NCBI GenBank assembly: GCA_964613055.1
Contig: CAZTGD010000012.1
Coordinates: 1 to 54,806, forward strand
Direction of reading: 5' to 3'
Source of the DNA: JAXGMQ01 sp964613055
Lineage (GTDB): Bacteria; Caldisericota; Caldisericia; JAAYUI01
DNA: 54,806 bases
Positions 1-10,153 of the stretch are shown here, piece after piece; within the stretch, counting starts at the first letter, position 1; each line of letters opens with the position of its first letter. A model generated the notes under the pieces. It worked only from the letters and a program-made list of their open reading frames with translations. It was not told the DNA's origin and ran no database searches. The position numbers were made by a program, and so were the translations under genes.

Positions 1-173
1 GAGGTGATTCGCTTCAGGCTACGGGATGCCTTCACTGCAAACTGTCTCTCTTGTTCCAGCTGAATCCTGCATTCCTTGCATGTCATCAGGTGTAGCCAGG
101 TGACGAATCTAGCCAGAAGGGTTTGCCCTCCGCTAAGGTAGTCAATAATCTGTTCTCTGCTCAGGTGTTTCAT
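1..173 (-). CDS. Anti-sigma factor with zinc-finger (ZAS) N-terminus, partial
   Basis: Only the first 57 codons are in the window; the gene runs off the left edge. The reading frame starts with ATG at 173 and encodes MKHLSREQIIDYLSGG followed by a His-x3-Cys-x2-Cys motif (H28, C32, C35). That is the signature of zinc-binding anti-sigma domains, which hold an ECF sigma factor inactive at the membrane or in the cytoplasm. Its ATG overlaps the TGA stop of the sigma gene (ATGA), so the two are translationally coupled, the usual arrangement for a cognate pair. A membrane segment and sensor domain would lie outside the window and cannot be judged. The signal it senses is unknown. Confidence 0.8.
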   Translation of the reverse strand, partial: MKHLSREQIIDYLSGGQTLLARFVTWLHLMTCKECRIQLEQERQFAVKASRSLKRIT

Positions 174-757
174 TTTGTTCCAGTGCTCTTTGTTATTTTT
201 TCATCTCCTTCAATCGCTTTTGCCAGTTGCTTTCGCGCGTGATACAGGCGAGACTTTACCGTGCCAACGGGGATGTCCAGGATATCTGCAATCTGTATGA
301 GGTCGAGTGAATTGAAGTAGTGATACACTATCACCTCACGGTGAGGATAACTGAGTTTTTCAAGCAGTTTGACAACCCTCATATCCTCTTCTGATTCGAT
401 AATTATCTGGGCTGAATCCTTGGCTCTCTTGTCGACAACCGCATCCTTCCAATCGGAAGAAAAGCTGTCCATTCTGACCGTTCCCGCCCGTCTCTTCTTG
501 AAGATGTTGTTACACTCGTTTCTCAGAATTCTGTGTATCCACGGTCTCATTGGGTACTTGGTGTCAAAACGGTCTATTGAGCGGAACGTCTTGATAAACG
601 CCTCTGACACGGCATCTTCGGCGTCTGCCGGATGCCTCATAATCAGAAGCGCTGAACGGTAAAGCTCCAGCCTGAATGCGTTGTAAAGCTCCTCAAAGGC
701 TTCTGCGTCCCCACGCTTCGCTCTGATTATTACACGTTTTTCTGTGGCTCTGTCCAT
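170..757 (-). CDS. ECF-family RNA polymerase sigma factor
   Basis: This is an extracytoplasmic-function sigma-70 factor, which directs RNA polymerase to a small stress or envelope regulon. From the chosen start (ATG at 757) it has about 195 residues, normal for the family. Region 2 is visible around ELYNAFRLELYRSALLI through DAEDAVSEAFIKTFRSI and RPWIHRILRN. Region 4 is the helix-turn-helix near the C-terminus, with LEKLSYPHREVIVYHYF and PVGTVKSRLYHARKQL. The frame stays open up to a GTG at 820, but family proteins begin close to the residues after the 757 ATG. Neither start has a clear Shine-Dalgarno sequence. A GGAAAC at 854-859 on the minus strand could be an autoregulatory -35 element, but I found no convincing -10. 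The gene follows the GP1 terminator and is coupled to the anti-sigma gene. Whether it controls the giant genes is unknown. Confidence 0.9.
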   Translation of the reverse strand: MDRATEKRVIIRAKRGDAEAFEELYNAFRLELYRSALLIMRHPADAEDAVSEAFIKTFRSIDRFDTKYPMRPWIHRILRNECNNIFKKRRAGTVRMDSFSSDWKDAVVDKRAKDSAQIIIESEEDMRVVKLLEKLSYPHREVIVYHYFNSLDLIQIADILDIPVGTVKSRLYHARKQLAKAIEGDEKITKSTGTK

Positions 758-887
758 GGCAATCAGTGTGGTGAACGCGAACTTCGAAATAAATACATGT
801 ACCCTGTTACTGTGGTTCACCGCACATTTAACACTTTATCATATGTAGTGTCTGTTTCCAAGCTTAAGAAATTGAAATAGGTCTAAC

Positions 888-927
888 AAAACAAAGCCCC
901 GGGGGATAACCCCCGGGGCTTTGTTTT
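888..927 (-). terminator. Strong intrinsic terminator after GP1
   Basis: A perfect 18-bp inverted repeat (888-905 with 910-927) encloses the 4-nt loop 906-909. The core is GCCCCGGGGG/CCCCCGGGGC, flanked by AAAACAAA/TTTGTTTT, so it can work in both directions. It lies 30 bases past the GP1 stop codon and separates the giant-protein array from the ECF sigma operon. Confidence 0.92.
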
Positions 928-957
928 CTTCAGACTATATGACTGAGGGTGTGGAAA

Positions 958-3900
958 CTACTTCCAGTACCTCGTTATTGTCATTCGCCTTGCAGAAGGA
1001 TTCCAGTCAATGTCAAGGATTGGCTTGTCTACATCAGTGTCTGGAATTGATGCATGCAGATACTGTAGCACATTGGCAATAGGTATCATAACCTCTCCTG
1101 TTGATGGATCCCTGAATGGTTCCTCTGACATAGTCTTTGTGACGCCGAATGTTGCCGTTGGTGAACCAACCGTGATCTGTCCAGTTGCGTTATCCAACAC
1201 GATGGTGAAGCCATTGCCAACTGGAGTAACATTGTGCTGGTTTCCAATGTTCTGGGCAAAGAGGAAGTTGATTGGCACCATGAGTGTCTGTGTCTTGTTG
1301 TTCATGCTTGGCGCTGTTGGCATTGTCCTCGCAGTTCCGTTGACATAGGCGGTTGTGCTTCCGACTACAAACTCTATCTCTACCTTGTTGTAGTTAGTCA
1401 CGATAGTCTTCTCATCTGATGTGTTGCCAACGCTGTCTGTTGCGGTGACCCTTATCTCATTGTCGCCTGGTACGAGGTTGACCTCAGCTGTCCAGATATC
1501 AAAGACGACCTTGGCATCTGCACCATTTACCTTAACTGTGGCTCCAGGCTCTACTCGACCGGTGATGGTGTATGTCGTGGCACCGGCTATCATCTCGATA
1601 GGATCGGTAATGATGAGTTTAGGTGCGGTTGTGTCTCTGATTACTGTTACATATCTGATCGTTGTTGCACCTGTTGGTGACATGGATTTGATAACGAGTG
1701 TGTTGGATCCTTCCATTTCAAGGTTAGCTTTGTACTTGAATGCACCGTTGATGTCCACAGCAACCTTGTTGCCATTGATCGTTACTGTAGATCCAGCTCT
1801 TGTGGTTCCTTCAACATTAACAAAGTTGTTACTTACTGTCACGTAGTTGACCGGCTGATCAATGGTTAATGTCGGTGGTTTTACATCCTTACCAACTGAT
1901 ATGGTTCCTGTTCCATCTGCAAAGCCGGCAAGAGACGCCTTGACCTTAATGATACCAGTCTCGGTTGGTGTGATAACAATGGATGCTTCACCCTTGTCAT
2001 TGCACTGCTTCTGCGGTATCGAGACTCCAGCACCCTCCACAACCAATTCTGCATTTGGAGCAGGTGTGTTCGTACCATATTCCTTTACCGTTACGTTAAT
2101 AGTACCTGTTGCCTGAGATGTCAGCTGGCTCTCGGAGTCAACGATTACTTCAAGACCTCTCACTGAATCGAATCCAGGTAAGATGTAGTAATGTTGAAGA
2201 TCTCTATCAATAGTAAACTCCCTTGGCCACTGGAAGCGGTTGTTTTCTTGCCTATATCTTATGCTCAGTACATGTTCTCCGACGCCAGTTGTCCTAATGA
2301 GGAACATACCCTCTGTTGCCTGCGGATCAGTCTTTGAGCGTTCCGTTCTGGTATAAACGTACTGAGGAGCTGCTCCTCCTGTTCTGTGTATACCAGCTTC
2401 AATCTGAGCTCCAGGTTGTAGTGGTACATCCTTGTCATGAGCTGGACGGAATACCATTTTAACATGGTTCTCCTTGGAGTAAACAAGATCAAAGAAGTCT
2501 TCGTTAAGCAACCCGGTTCCAAACGGTTCACCTGTCTCAGCTGATAGAGCTTGAACCCTTGGAGCATTTATCTCAATAATGTCATTATCAGCAGGGAATG
2601 CTTCCCAGTCGAGTTTGTAGATACCGTCTGATGCGGGGATGTAGGCGGCTGGATCGTTGCTTGAAGGTGGTCTGAATCCATATCTCCTATCCATATATCT
2701 CGGAGCATATGGGTCAGGTTTGAAATTCTGTGTGGATGAGCCACCGGAGAATGAGGATATTCCAGAGAGGTATGGGCTGTTTCCACCATACACATCACCC
2801 CACTTGGTGTTCGACCATGGGTTATCTCCCACGAGTCCTGTTAGTTTACACACATCAGGTGCGGTTACATAGAACTCGGTCTGTCCACGGTCATCCAGTG
2901 AGAGTGAGTCATTGTATGTTAACCTGTCATCGTCATTGAAGTCAGCTAGAACGTATCCACCATGGTGGGTATCCGAATAAATGGCTCCCATACCCCATGC
3001 CCACTCATAATCCTCATACGGGATTATGTCAGCAAAGTAGTATGTGTTGTATCTGAGTTTACCATCATACTGATCTTCGTATGCCTGGTTTGTGGTATTG
3101 TAGAATGTGATCCACTTGAGTTGTCCAGTGGCCCACTCCACATCCCTTTCGTAGAAGTTGAAACTCCACGAATAGTTGTAGATGATGAAGTCTGTCCAAC
3201 CAAAGTTTCCTGCTCTGTAGATCTCGTTGTTGCTATCCTCGAGTATTCCATCTCCGTCAAGGTCGACTCCAATCCTTGGTCTCTGTCTTTCTATGTATGA
3301 CTGCTCAATATCAAGTGGCCAATAATCCATAGCAATTATATCGCCTCTTGGAGCACCATTCATATACAGAGTACCATAGTTGTATGACATTGGGGTAGAG
3401 AACGCAGGGGTGAACCTTGCAACATCCTGCTCTGAACCACTGCACACACTGACACCCTTCGCAGTACCTCTAAGTAGCTTCTCTCCATCATGAGTCCAAC
3501 AGGTGACCTTAACCTTGTACATGTTGTTGTTTGCGGCTGTCATCCAGAAGTCTGGGCTACCTGCTTCATTAGGTGTTGTAAACGTTACAAGATCGCTGTC
3601 ATCTACGTTCTGTATCTCATACTGCACCAACGGCGGCCTCACCTTGACATTCTGTATCGCATAATGCTTTCTGTCTGGTGAATACACGTAGACATCGAAT
3701 GAGTCCTCATCGTTTGCAACAAAGTTCCTGAAGGAGTAGTTACCTTCCGCGTGCTCTCCGAAGTCATAGTCGATAAAGTCAATGGCTTCAATCTGGGAAG
3801 CAAAGATACGATGATTATCAACACCTTCACTATCGGATGTCGGGTCGTTGTTGTGAAGATCAAGTCTCAACCAGTAATGCTGTGGCAACTCAGAATCCTC

Positions 3901-6900
3901 ACCATAGTAGTAAACATTGTCTGGCCTTGGGTCGACAAAACCATTGTTTGCGATGAACTTCTCATTTGTTATTCGATACTCACCTGTCCAATCTGGCACG
4001 CCTTCCTCGACGAAGTCGAATGGTGTTACACCGTCCTCATGGTATACATGGAAGGTCAGAGGCTCATCGGGATCAACAAACTCAGGTGTCACTCCAGCTG
4101 TCAACACAGATGGTGTTGTTTCTACAACAAGGTCTTCTTTACCAATGATCCTCATTGGGTGTTGGGCAGCTAGATAAACCTCGTGAGAGAAGCCAGCAGG
4201 TCCAAACTCAGATACAGGTGGTATCTCATAGTACGGCTGGAAACTCCTGTCGTTGTTGTCATCACCATACTTGTATGCGGTTATCCAAACGGGCAGTTCT
4301 TCACCCTGTGAAATGATATGGTCTGGTGAAGCAAAAACACCACCGGACTGCTCGCCTCCACCAAAGTCAAATCCGATTTCGTCAATGCGACAACCGTTTT
4401 CCTCACTCAGTTCAAACTTGTAAACACCATCATTCCTTTGGTATGTCCTGGCGTCGATAATGCCAGCGCTCCATGTATTTGTCAACATATCGTAGGTACC
4501 CAGTATCTCAGTCTCAAAGTCGTTGAATGATATCTTGCCGTCACCGTTTATGTCATCACTCGGTAGATACTGCCATCCGTAGTTCTCTCTGTTGCTATTG
4601 CGAGGTGGATTTGTTATCCATCCATCGCCAACACCGATTCTCATTTCTGAACCTATGGCTTTAACACCACGGTCCTGCCAGCAGAATACTAGAGCATTGT
4701 TGCATTCCTGAACTACCTGTATGTCCTCATACTCCTTGAGGGTAATCTCAACAACGTTGTCCTGGTCAACCTGAATCTCGTCCGGTACACCATTGATGTC
4801 TAGTGCATGGACATCTATTCCATCAACAGGTGGTTTCTCACAGCAGTCCTCGAATATCTTCCTAGTACCATCATGAAGTTCGACTGTTATGCTTATGTTT
4901 CCATAGTTGATGGGTATAATCTCATCGATTACAAACAGGTCATTTGCGCCACCCGGTCTCCATGAACCAATATTTGCCCAGTGGAACGAAGTGTAATCAA
5001 GCGATCTGTCCAGCAATCTTAGATAGTCATTTTCTGGTATGTTAGTGTCATCCGGGTAAACAAGCTGATTCCTGACTGGATCACCGTTTGTCATGTATGG
5101 GCTTGTGCAGTTGCTGAACTGACCACCATGGAAGTTTAGAGCATTCTGTACGAATGAGTTTGCATTCTTGCTGTTTATCTCCAGTTTACCAGAGAAATCG
5201 TACTTGATCGGAAGGTACTCGGTTCCATTATACTCATTGTTAGCAAGGAAGTTGGTCTCTTCAGCGTCCATGAACTTTGGTCTCATGAATGGACCCTCAA
5301 TGAGAACCCTCTTGAGCTGAAGATCGTATCTGACCGGATAGTTTCCATTCTCATCCTGTATCCAGTGCGTAATAGGACTAAATGAGAGATGCTCACCACG
5401 CTGATTCTTCAGTACAAAGAAAAGACCATAGTCCGTCAATGGGAAGAATTCTGTTCCAAGCTTAAGGAACTGCGATTCATCAGTGCCATTATAAGCCTTG
5501 CTCTGAATGGCTGGATAAGCATTCCATCCAGAACGTCTCTTTGACTCTGGTCCCTCAAGCCTGAATGTATGTGTCTGTCCACCAGGATAACACGTTACCT
5601 CTTCTGTAAGGTCCTTGATAATCGGGTTGTACGGTGTCTGTATCTGTGGTGCGGGAACGCCCAGAGGAGAGATCGGATCCGTATGGTATCCATCTGCATC
5701 TGAGCCCTCCGTGTAGTTTGCGCGTGAATACTGCAAAGCGTGGTCTACCATGGTCATCTCAGCGAAGTTCACATCTGGGTCTGGTGGGGTTACGTCGAAC
5801 CTTATGAGTCCGCAGTAGTCAACACCACCGGTGTAGTCATTGAGGAAGCTTGGACCATTCGGTGGCCACAACTGCCCGTCAACGCTGTTGAAGTTGAATA
5901 TCGTCTGCTCGGCTGTTACACGAATCCACAGAGGAGTCTTTGTGTTTCTTGGGAGTACGGCTACGAGCATCTGACCACCTGGGTCGGTGGTGGAAAGGTA
6001 TCCGTAGTCTGTGACCATGGTTGGTACACCGAAGGTCTGGATGATGAAATTGATGTAGCTGTTGCCGTATGTATCGTTGAGTGTAATTGCGCCGGTCGGG
6101 ATGAAGTCTTCTACCTCACCTCCACCAATGTTACACAGGTCACATGTCGCTTGTTTGCCTGAACAGTCAATATCAGTAACAGTACACTTCTCAAGTTCAG
6201 ACTCTGGCTCAGCATCAACCGGTAACCTTGGTGCCTGTGTCTGTGCACCTCTGCCGTATCTTGGGTCAGGGGTTATAGCATTACCCCAGCTTGGGACACT
6301 GTAGTTCACATTACCATAAGTCTGGTTGGGAACAATATCTCTATATGTGAGGATATCCAAAGGTGAAAGCATATTGAGTGGTTCATAATCATCCCACTGC
6401 CAGCAGATGAACGTGTTATCGTCGTTTACCTGAACGATGTACTTCTCAGTGAAATCTACATTGTTTGCTGTGAACAAGAACTTGACACCTGCACCACGGC
6501 AATTGTAGTTAACACGGTGTGGTTTGTCTGGTATGGACTCTGTTGCAAATCTTATATTTGCAGGATCATTGACATCATTGGGGTTATCCCAGTTTTCAAG
6601 CGTCAGCACTAAGTTCGGGAATCTTTGCTCAAGCACCGTCAGGCACTTTCTGTTAGCTGTTATCATTAGGTCCTCGGGCTGTACTGTCGAAGACCACTTA
6701 CCATAGCAATCGTAAGAGTTAGAAAGGTCTCTGTAGTGTATACCATAGAGTTCATAACGAGGATCATTGACCGGATCAAATACGTATCTTGCGTAGTTCG
6801 CATATGCACGATGCTCTGGATCCTGATAGACCTTCTTCCAATAAGGATCATAGTACTGACCGTCTCTTGGAACCATAAGTAATCCACTGTACGCACTTAG

Positions 6901-9900
6901 GTTCGTCTCTTCCTTTAGTACGTGGATGTATACCTTTCTGTCCTGAACGAAACCAGTCAAGTCACAAGATCCCCTGTATGGTGTAATCTCAAAATTAACT
7001 GTTTTATGATCACGGTCTATAATCCTAGACATCTCTGCTATGTTGTTGTAGGAAGACCTTGGCACGTTCTCCAGCAATACATAATACTTGTCATCTGGAT
7101 CATAGGGCTCTGGTTGGACCTCAATCTTTATATGAGAGGTTTGCTCTACCATCAGAGGCTGATCGACTTCAACATCGATATCTATCTCGCCAGGTATTAC
7201 CTCCATGTCCATGAAGTTGGAGAGTCCATTGTGTCCCATTGAGATCATGTTTACTTCATTCTCAACATACAACGGTTGAGACAGAGCAACAGGTGTGCCA
7301 CATGCATAAACTCTGCCTTGAACATCAACTTCTGTTATTCTTATAGCACGGTAGTCAACCTGGTTGATATACCCGCCTGCACCATCACTTGGAACAAGGT
7401 ATATATCCTCACCTGGGTCATACTCGAAGTTCCTTGGGATACCATCAGCTGGATGTGCCATATCGTAGAAGCAGTATATGGGATTGCTACCAACTGCAGG
7501 GAAGTAAGTTAGTACTTCACCAACATCCAAGTCACCAGGAGCAACTGTTGACCCCGCAAGGTACTGGATCATAGAGCCTGATGTACTACCACCACCCTGA
7601 TTTCTGAATGTAGTGACAGTTGTACACCTGATGTCTCCAGCAGAGATCTGCCTGTCTCTATCCATGTCACGGTATATGTGCTCACCACAACCATAGGATG
7701 TTGCTCCGCCTATACCGTTTGTATCAAAGTAACCATAGGGAGGACCAGCTTGGACATTTGTTGGTATATCTGTAACCTTTGGATCAGTGAACGCAACCAG
7801 CTCTCCAAAGTCGTCCCATGGCGCTCCACGACCATAGTCGAAATCCCATTTCTCCAGTGACTCACCACCGACATTCTGCTCGACGAAAGTCTTCTCATCA
7901 AGGTCCTGATCGAGGTTCAACGCTGCTTCACCGTGTATATCCCTTATTGGCATACTTGGGTTAGCAAGAGCCTGATAGTCATAGCTGCCTATGTTGTTGT
8001 CAATACCATCATCAAGCCACACAGACCAGCCAGCAAACTGTCTTTCCTCGAAATGGATATCATGGAATATTGTTGCGGGTACGAAGAATCCATCGCTTTC
8101 CTCAGAGAGCATAGCACTCTCCTGGACACGGTTGAAGTGGTTTATGGTTGTGTCAAACTGAGATCTTAATCCTGCAGCCGTATAACCAAGATTTACGGGC
8201 ATCCAGTATCCATTGTCTCGCCATCCTATCCAAGCATCAGTTTCAACTGCAATATCATAATAGGCAGATCTGCATCCACCGTTGAGAACCTCAGCCATCA
8301 GTAACAAGTCACCATCGATGATACCGGCTCTTGTTAGGCCATCCGTGTCAAATATGAGATAGGGACGACCAGCTCGATGCTGAGCTCTATCACAGGTCTG
8401 AAATCCTCTTACGTTGGTCAGACGAATATCATCATCTTCAACTGCCATAACACTGTTTCCGGGTCCCTTGCGATAGATAAACTCACCTGCATCATAGCTT
8501 CGAGTTATCACAGGGGGATTTGGATCTGTGGTTCCAGCTATCTCATTGTTATGGTATACCTCTGACTCGGTGAAGGATCCAATGCTCGGGTTTGCAAAAC
8601 ACCAAAGCGATGTGCCCGTATCATAGTCGTCACCAGCATCCCAAACACCTAGAACTCCACCGTCAAGTACAGCGGTTTCCTCAGGATAAGACTGAATGTA
8701 ACCATTTCTGGTCACAACAACATCAGTCTTTCTTATGTCACCTTGGTCTACAAAATTCACAGGTGCTGTAGCAAAGTCTGGTGGAGGCATGTACCAACCT
8801 ATTGTCCCTGCTTTCTCATAGATAAACTCGCTGAAGTTGTAAGCAACAGGTGTACCTCCCTGAGAGATGGGGGATGCAAAGCTATCTGGATAGTTTGCCG
8901 CACCAGTCACATTCTCAGCGTGGAGGATACTTCCGAGTGACACCTCGCCATCAGGACCTGGAACTAGTGGGAAGTAGTTAAGGCTAAGACCAATATCCCA
9001 GTCTGAGTATTCTTTAATTCGGGTTTCGTCGATCTCATCTGGAGTTCTTCCAGACTCGTCATAGACAATACCTGAACAAACAGCGCCAGCTGGACCCATT
9101 GCGTTCTCAGCAAGGAAATCGGTCATGTCAGCAAATCCAAGCTTCCAGAGCCTGTTTGTGTCATAACCAGTTTTCTCTGCATCCCAGAAGTATATACGCT
9201 TCTCATAAATGGGGGCTGCCTGGTTGCTCAGGTCATAACTCGAATCGTAGAATTGAAATCCGAACATGTTTGCATTCATGCTGGAGAAAGGATTATAGTC
9301 TGGATCTAGAATGTATGGCCCCTGTGTATTGTTTGATACAATTGGATCTACGAGAGCTCTTGGGTTGTCAGTACAGTTGTCATGATCATAGTCATGAGGG
9401 TCATCCATGTAGTTTACATCGTACGGGTCAGCGTATCCGTAGTACCTACAATCATTGAATCTACCATCTGGATCAAACCACAACTGTCCATGATCATCTA
9501 GAATCACATACCAATGATGCTTGTACTGGCATTGCCCGTCAATGCCTTCAATCGTCAGCCATACCTCAGTCCAAAGACCGTATGTTAGTTGAGCGATAGA
9601 GGTGGGTATGCCGTCCTCAGCAACTCCATCCGAACCATCATTCAGCATCGCTATGGTTGCGTATGTAGGTGTTGCAGGTGGAAGCGGAATAGAGTTTGGT
9701 GGATCATCAACCGCTCTAATCGCATAAGGCATCGGGAAACCTGTTCTTCCCCACCAAGTCTCTCCGGGCTTCTGCCATGGGACTAACTTGCTTTCTGGCA
9801 GTGTTCTTCCATAACGATCATAACCGATGGGGTTGAACCTATTTGCAACCATGGTTGCAGGCTGGTTTCCACCAGAATCGTTCGCCTCTATGTCAAGTGT

Positions 9901-9972
9901 CAGAAGTGGAAAGCTAACTAGCATTCCCACTACCAGTGCCAGACTTACTAGAGTAGTTACAACTTTTCTCAT
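958..9972 (-). CDS. GP1: giant secreted multidomain surface protein (3004 aa)
   Basis: This exported giant of unknown function is the last gene of the array. ATG 9972 is preceded by GAAGGAGAG. A Sec signal peptide covers about residues 1-31. After it comes the family N-terminal motif (GYDRYGRTLP, then PWQ, WGR and FPMP), and then the segment LWFDPDGRFNDCRYY near residue 164. Dockerin/EF-hand-like loops include DMDRDRQISAGD (about 768), DINGDGKISFND (about 1806), DLDGDGILED (about 2235) and DFNDDDRLTYND (about 2343). Family blocks CYPGGQTH, LGTEFFPLTDYG and FEDCC are present. The tail has a Big-type domain (about 2611-2695), two Ig-like domains (about 2695-2862) and a divergent copper-amine-oxidase-N-like stalk domain to the end. 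It lacks the lectin-like inserts of GP2-GP4. No LPXTG motif, SLH domain or catalytic site was seen. An S-layer or adhesin role is inference. Confidence 0.9.
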   Translation of the reverse strand: MRKVVTTLVSLALVVGMLVSFPLLTLDIEANDSGGNQPATMVANRFNPIGYDRYGRTLPESKLVPWQKPGETWWGRTGFPMPYAIRAVDDPPNSIPLPPATPTYATIAMLNDGSDGVAEDGIPTSIAQLTYGLWTEVWLTIEGIDGQCQYKHHWYVILDDHGQLWFDPDGRFNDCRYYGYADPYDVNYMDDPHDYDHDNCTDNPRALVDPIVSNNTQGPYILDPDYNPFSSMNANMFGFQFYDSSYDLSNQAAPIYEKRIYFWDAEKTGYDTNRLWKLGFADMTDFLAENAMGPAGAVCSGIVYDESGRTPDEIDETRIKEYSDWDIGLSLNYFPLVPGPDGEVSLGSILHAENVTGAANYPDSFASPISQGGTPVAYNFSEFIYEKAGTIGWYMPPPDFATAPVNFVDQGDIRKTDVVVTRNGYIQSYPEETAVLDGGVLGVWDAGDDYDTGTSLWCFANPSIGSFTESEVYHNNEIAGTTDPNPPVITRSYDAGEFIYRKGPGNSVMAVEDDDIRLTNVRGFQTCDRAQHRAGRPYLIFDTDGLTRAGIIDGDLLLMAEVLNGGCRSAYYDIAVETDAWIGWRDNGYWMPVNLGYTAAGLRSQFDTTINHFNRVQESAMLSEESDGFFVPATIFHDIHFEERQFAGWSVWLDDGIDNNIGSYDYQALANPSMPIRDIHGEAALNLDQDLDEKTFVEQNVGGESLEKWDFDYGRGAPWDDFGELVAFTDPKVTDIPTNVQAGPPYGYFDTNGIGGATSYGCGEHIYRDMDRDRQISAGDIRCTTVTTFRNQGGGSTSGSMIQYLAGSTVAPGDLDVGEVLTYFPAVGSNPIYCFYDMAHPADGIPRNFEYDPGEDIYLVPSDGAGGYINQVDYRAIRITEVDVQGRVYACGTPVALSQPLYVENEVNMISMGHNGLSNFMDMEVIPGEIDIDVEVDQPLMVEQTSHIKIEVQPEPYDPDDKYYVLLENVPRSSYNNIAEMSRIIDRDHKTVNFEITPYRGSCDLTGFVQDRKVYIHVLKEETNLSAYSGLLMVPRDGQYYDPYWKKVYQDPEHRAYANYARYVFDPVNDPRYELYGIHYRDLSNSYDCYGKWSSTVQPEDLMITANRKCLTVLEQRFPNLVLTLENWDNPNDVNDPANIRFATESIPDKPHRVNYNCRGAGVKFLFTANNVDFTEKYIVQVNDDNTFICWQWDDYEPLNMLSPLDILTYRDIVPNQTYGNVNYSVPSWGNAITPDPRYGRGAQTQAPRLPVDAEPESELEKCTVTDIDCSGKQATCDLCNIGGGEVEDFIPTGAITLNDTYGNSYINFIIQTFGVPTMVTDYGYLSTTDPGGQMLVAVLPRNTKTPLWIRVTAEQTIFNFNSVDGQLWPPNGPSFLNDYTGGVDYCGLIRFDVTPPDPDVNFAEMTMVDHALQYSRANYTEGSDADGYHTDPISPLGVPAPQIQTPYNPIIKDLTEEVTCYPGGQTHTFRLEGPESKRRSGWNAYPAIQSKAYNGTDESQFLKLGTEFFPLTDYGLFFVLKNQRGEHLSFSPITHWIQDENGNYPVRYDLQLKRVLIEGPFMRPKFMDAEETNFLANNEYNGTEYLPIKYDFSGKLEINSKNANSFVQNALNFHGGQFSNCTSPYMTNGDPVRNQLVYPDDTNIPENDYLRLLDRSLDYTSFHWANIGSWRPGGANDLFVIDEIIPINYGNISITVELHDGTRKIFEDCCEKPPVDGIDVHALDINGVPDEIQVDQDNVVEITLKEYEDIQVVQECNNALVFCWQDRGVKAIGSEMRIGVGDGWITNPPRNSNRENYGWQYLPSDDINGDGKISFNDFETEILGTYDMLTNTWSAGIIDARTYQRNDGVYKFELSEENGCRIDEIGFDFGGGEQSGGVFASPDHIISQGEELPVWITAYKYGDDNNDRSFQPYYEIPPVSEFGPAGFSHEVYLAAQHPMRIIGKEDLVVETTPSVLTAGVTPEFVDPDEPLTFHVYHEDGVTPFDFVEEGVPDWTGEYRITNEKFIANNGFVDPRPDNVYYYGEDSELPQHYWLRLDLHNNDPTSDSEGVDNHRIFASQIEAIDFIDYDFGEHAEGNYSFRNFVANDEDSFDVYVYSPDRKHYAIQNVKVRPPLVQYEIQNVDDSDLVTFTTPNEAGSPDFWMTAANNNMYKVKVTCWTHDGEKLLRGTAKGVSVCSGSEQDVARFTPAFSTPMSYNYGTLYMNGAPRGDIIAMDYWPLDIEQSYIERQRPRIGVDLDGDGILEDSNNEIYRAGNFGWTDFIIYNYSWSFNFYERDVEWATGQLKWITFYNTTNQAYEDQYDGKLRYNTYYFADIIPYEDYEWAWGMGAIYSDTHHGGYVLADFNDDDRLTYNDSLSLDDRGQTEFYVTAPDVCKLTGLVGDNPWSNTKWGDVYGGNSPYLSGISSFSGGSSTQNFKPDPYAPRYMDRRYGFRPPSSNDPAAYIPASDGIYKLDWEAFPADNDIIEINAPRVQALSAETGEPFGTGLLNEDFFDLVYSKENHVKMVFRPAHDKDVPLQPGAQIEAGIHRTGGAAPQYVYTRTERSKTDPQATEGMFLIRTTGVGEHVLSIRYRQENNRFQWPREFTIDRDLQHYYILPGFDSVRGLEVIVDSESQLTSQATGTINVTVKEYGTNTPAPNAELVVEGAGVSIPQKQCNDKGEASIVITPTETGIIKVKASLAGFADGTGTISVGKDVKPPTLTIDQPVNYVTVSNNFVNVEGTTRAGSTVTINGNKVAVDINGAFKYKANLEMEGSNTLVIKSMSPTGATTIRYVTVIRDTTAPKLIITDPIEMIAGATTYTITGRVEPGATVKVNGADAKVVFDIWTAEVNLVPGDNEIRVTATDSVGNTSDEKTIVTNYNKVEIEFVVGSTTAYVNGTARTMPTAPSMNNKTQTLMVPINFLFAQNIGNQHNVTPVGNGFTIVLDNATGQITVGSPTATFGVTKTMSEEPFRDPSTGEVMIPIANVLQYLHASIPDTDVDKPILDIDWNPSARRMTITRYWK

Positions 9973-10105
9973 TTGTTCTCTCCTTCACCTAGTTGAAGGT
10001 TCACGGTACCCACTTGTGGTAAGGCACCGTAACCGCGAACTAATGTTCCTTCTAGCCTCGCGTATAACCAATCATTCATTCTTATAAATCAATCCTTTTT
10101 TCTCA
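9973..10105 (-). promoter_or_regulatory. GP1 leader with SD-proximal hairpins
   Basis: The 133 bases between the GP2-end hairpin and the GP1 start contain the motif GATTTAT (minus strand, 10084-10090) shared with all other giant-gene leaders. They also contain a larger imperfect stem formed by GGTT-ACGGT and ACCGT-AACC, and a 6-bp stem CCTTCA/TGAAGG whose right arm overlaps the Shine-Dalgarno sequence GAAGGAGAG. Such a stem could limit ribosome access, but this is only a base-pairing observation. TTGATT and TTATAC are present but spaced 19 bases apart, so I do not call a sigma-70 promoter. Confidence 0.4.
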
Positions 10106-10141
10106 GGTCTTACCCTCCTCTAATATGAGGCGGGTAAGACC
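10106..10141 (-). terminator. Stem-loop after GP2 (weak or partial terminator)
   Basis: GGTCTTACCC (10106-10115) pairs with GGGTAAGACC (10132-10141). After one mismatch, CCTC pairs with GAGG around the loop TAATAT. It begins 13 bases after the GP2 stop codon. In the direction of transcription it is followed by TGAGAAAAAAGG rather than a U-tract, so it may be a read-through, processing or mRNA-stabilising stem rather than a true terminator. Confidence 0.55.
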
Positions 10142-10153
10142 ATATCTAACCTA

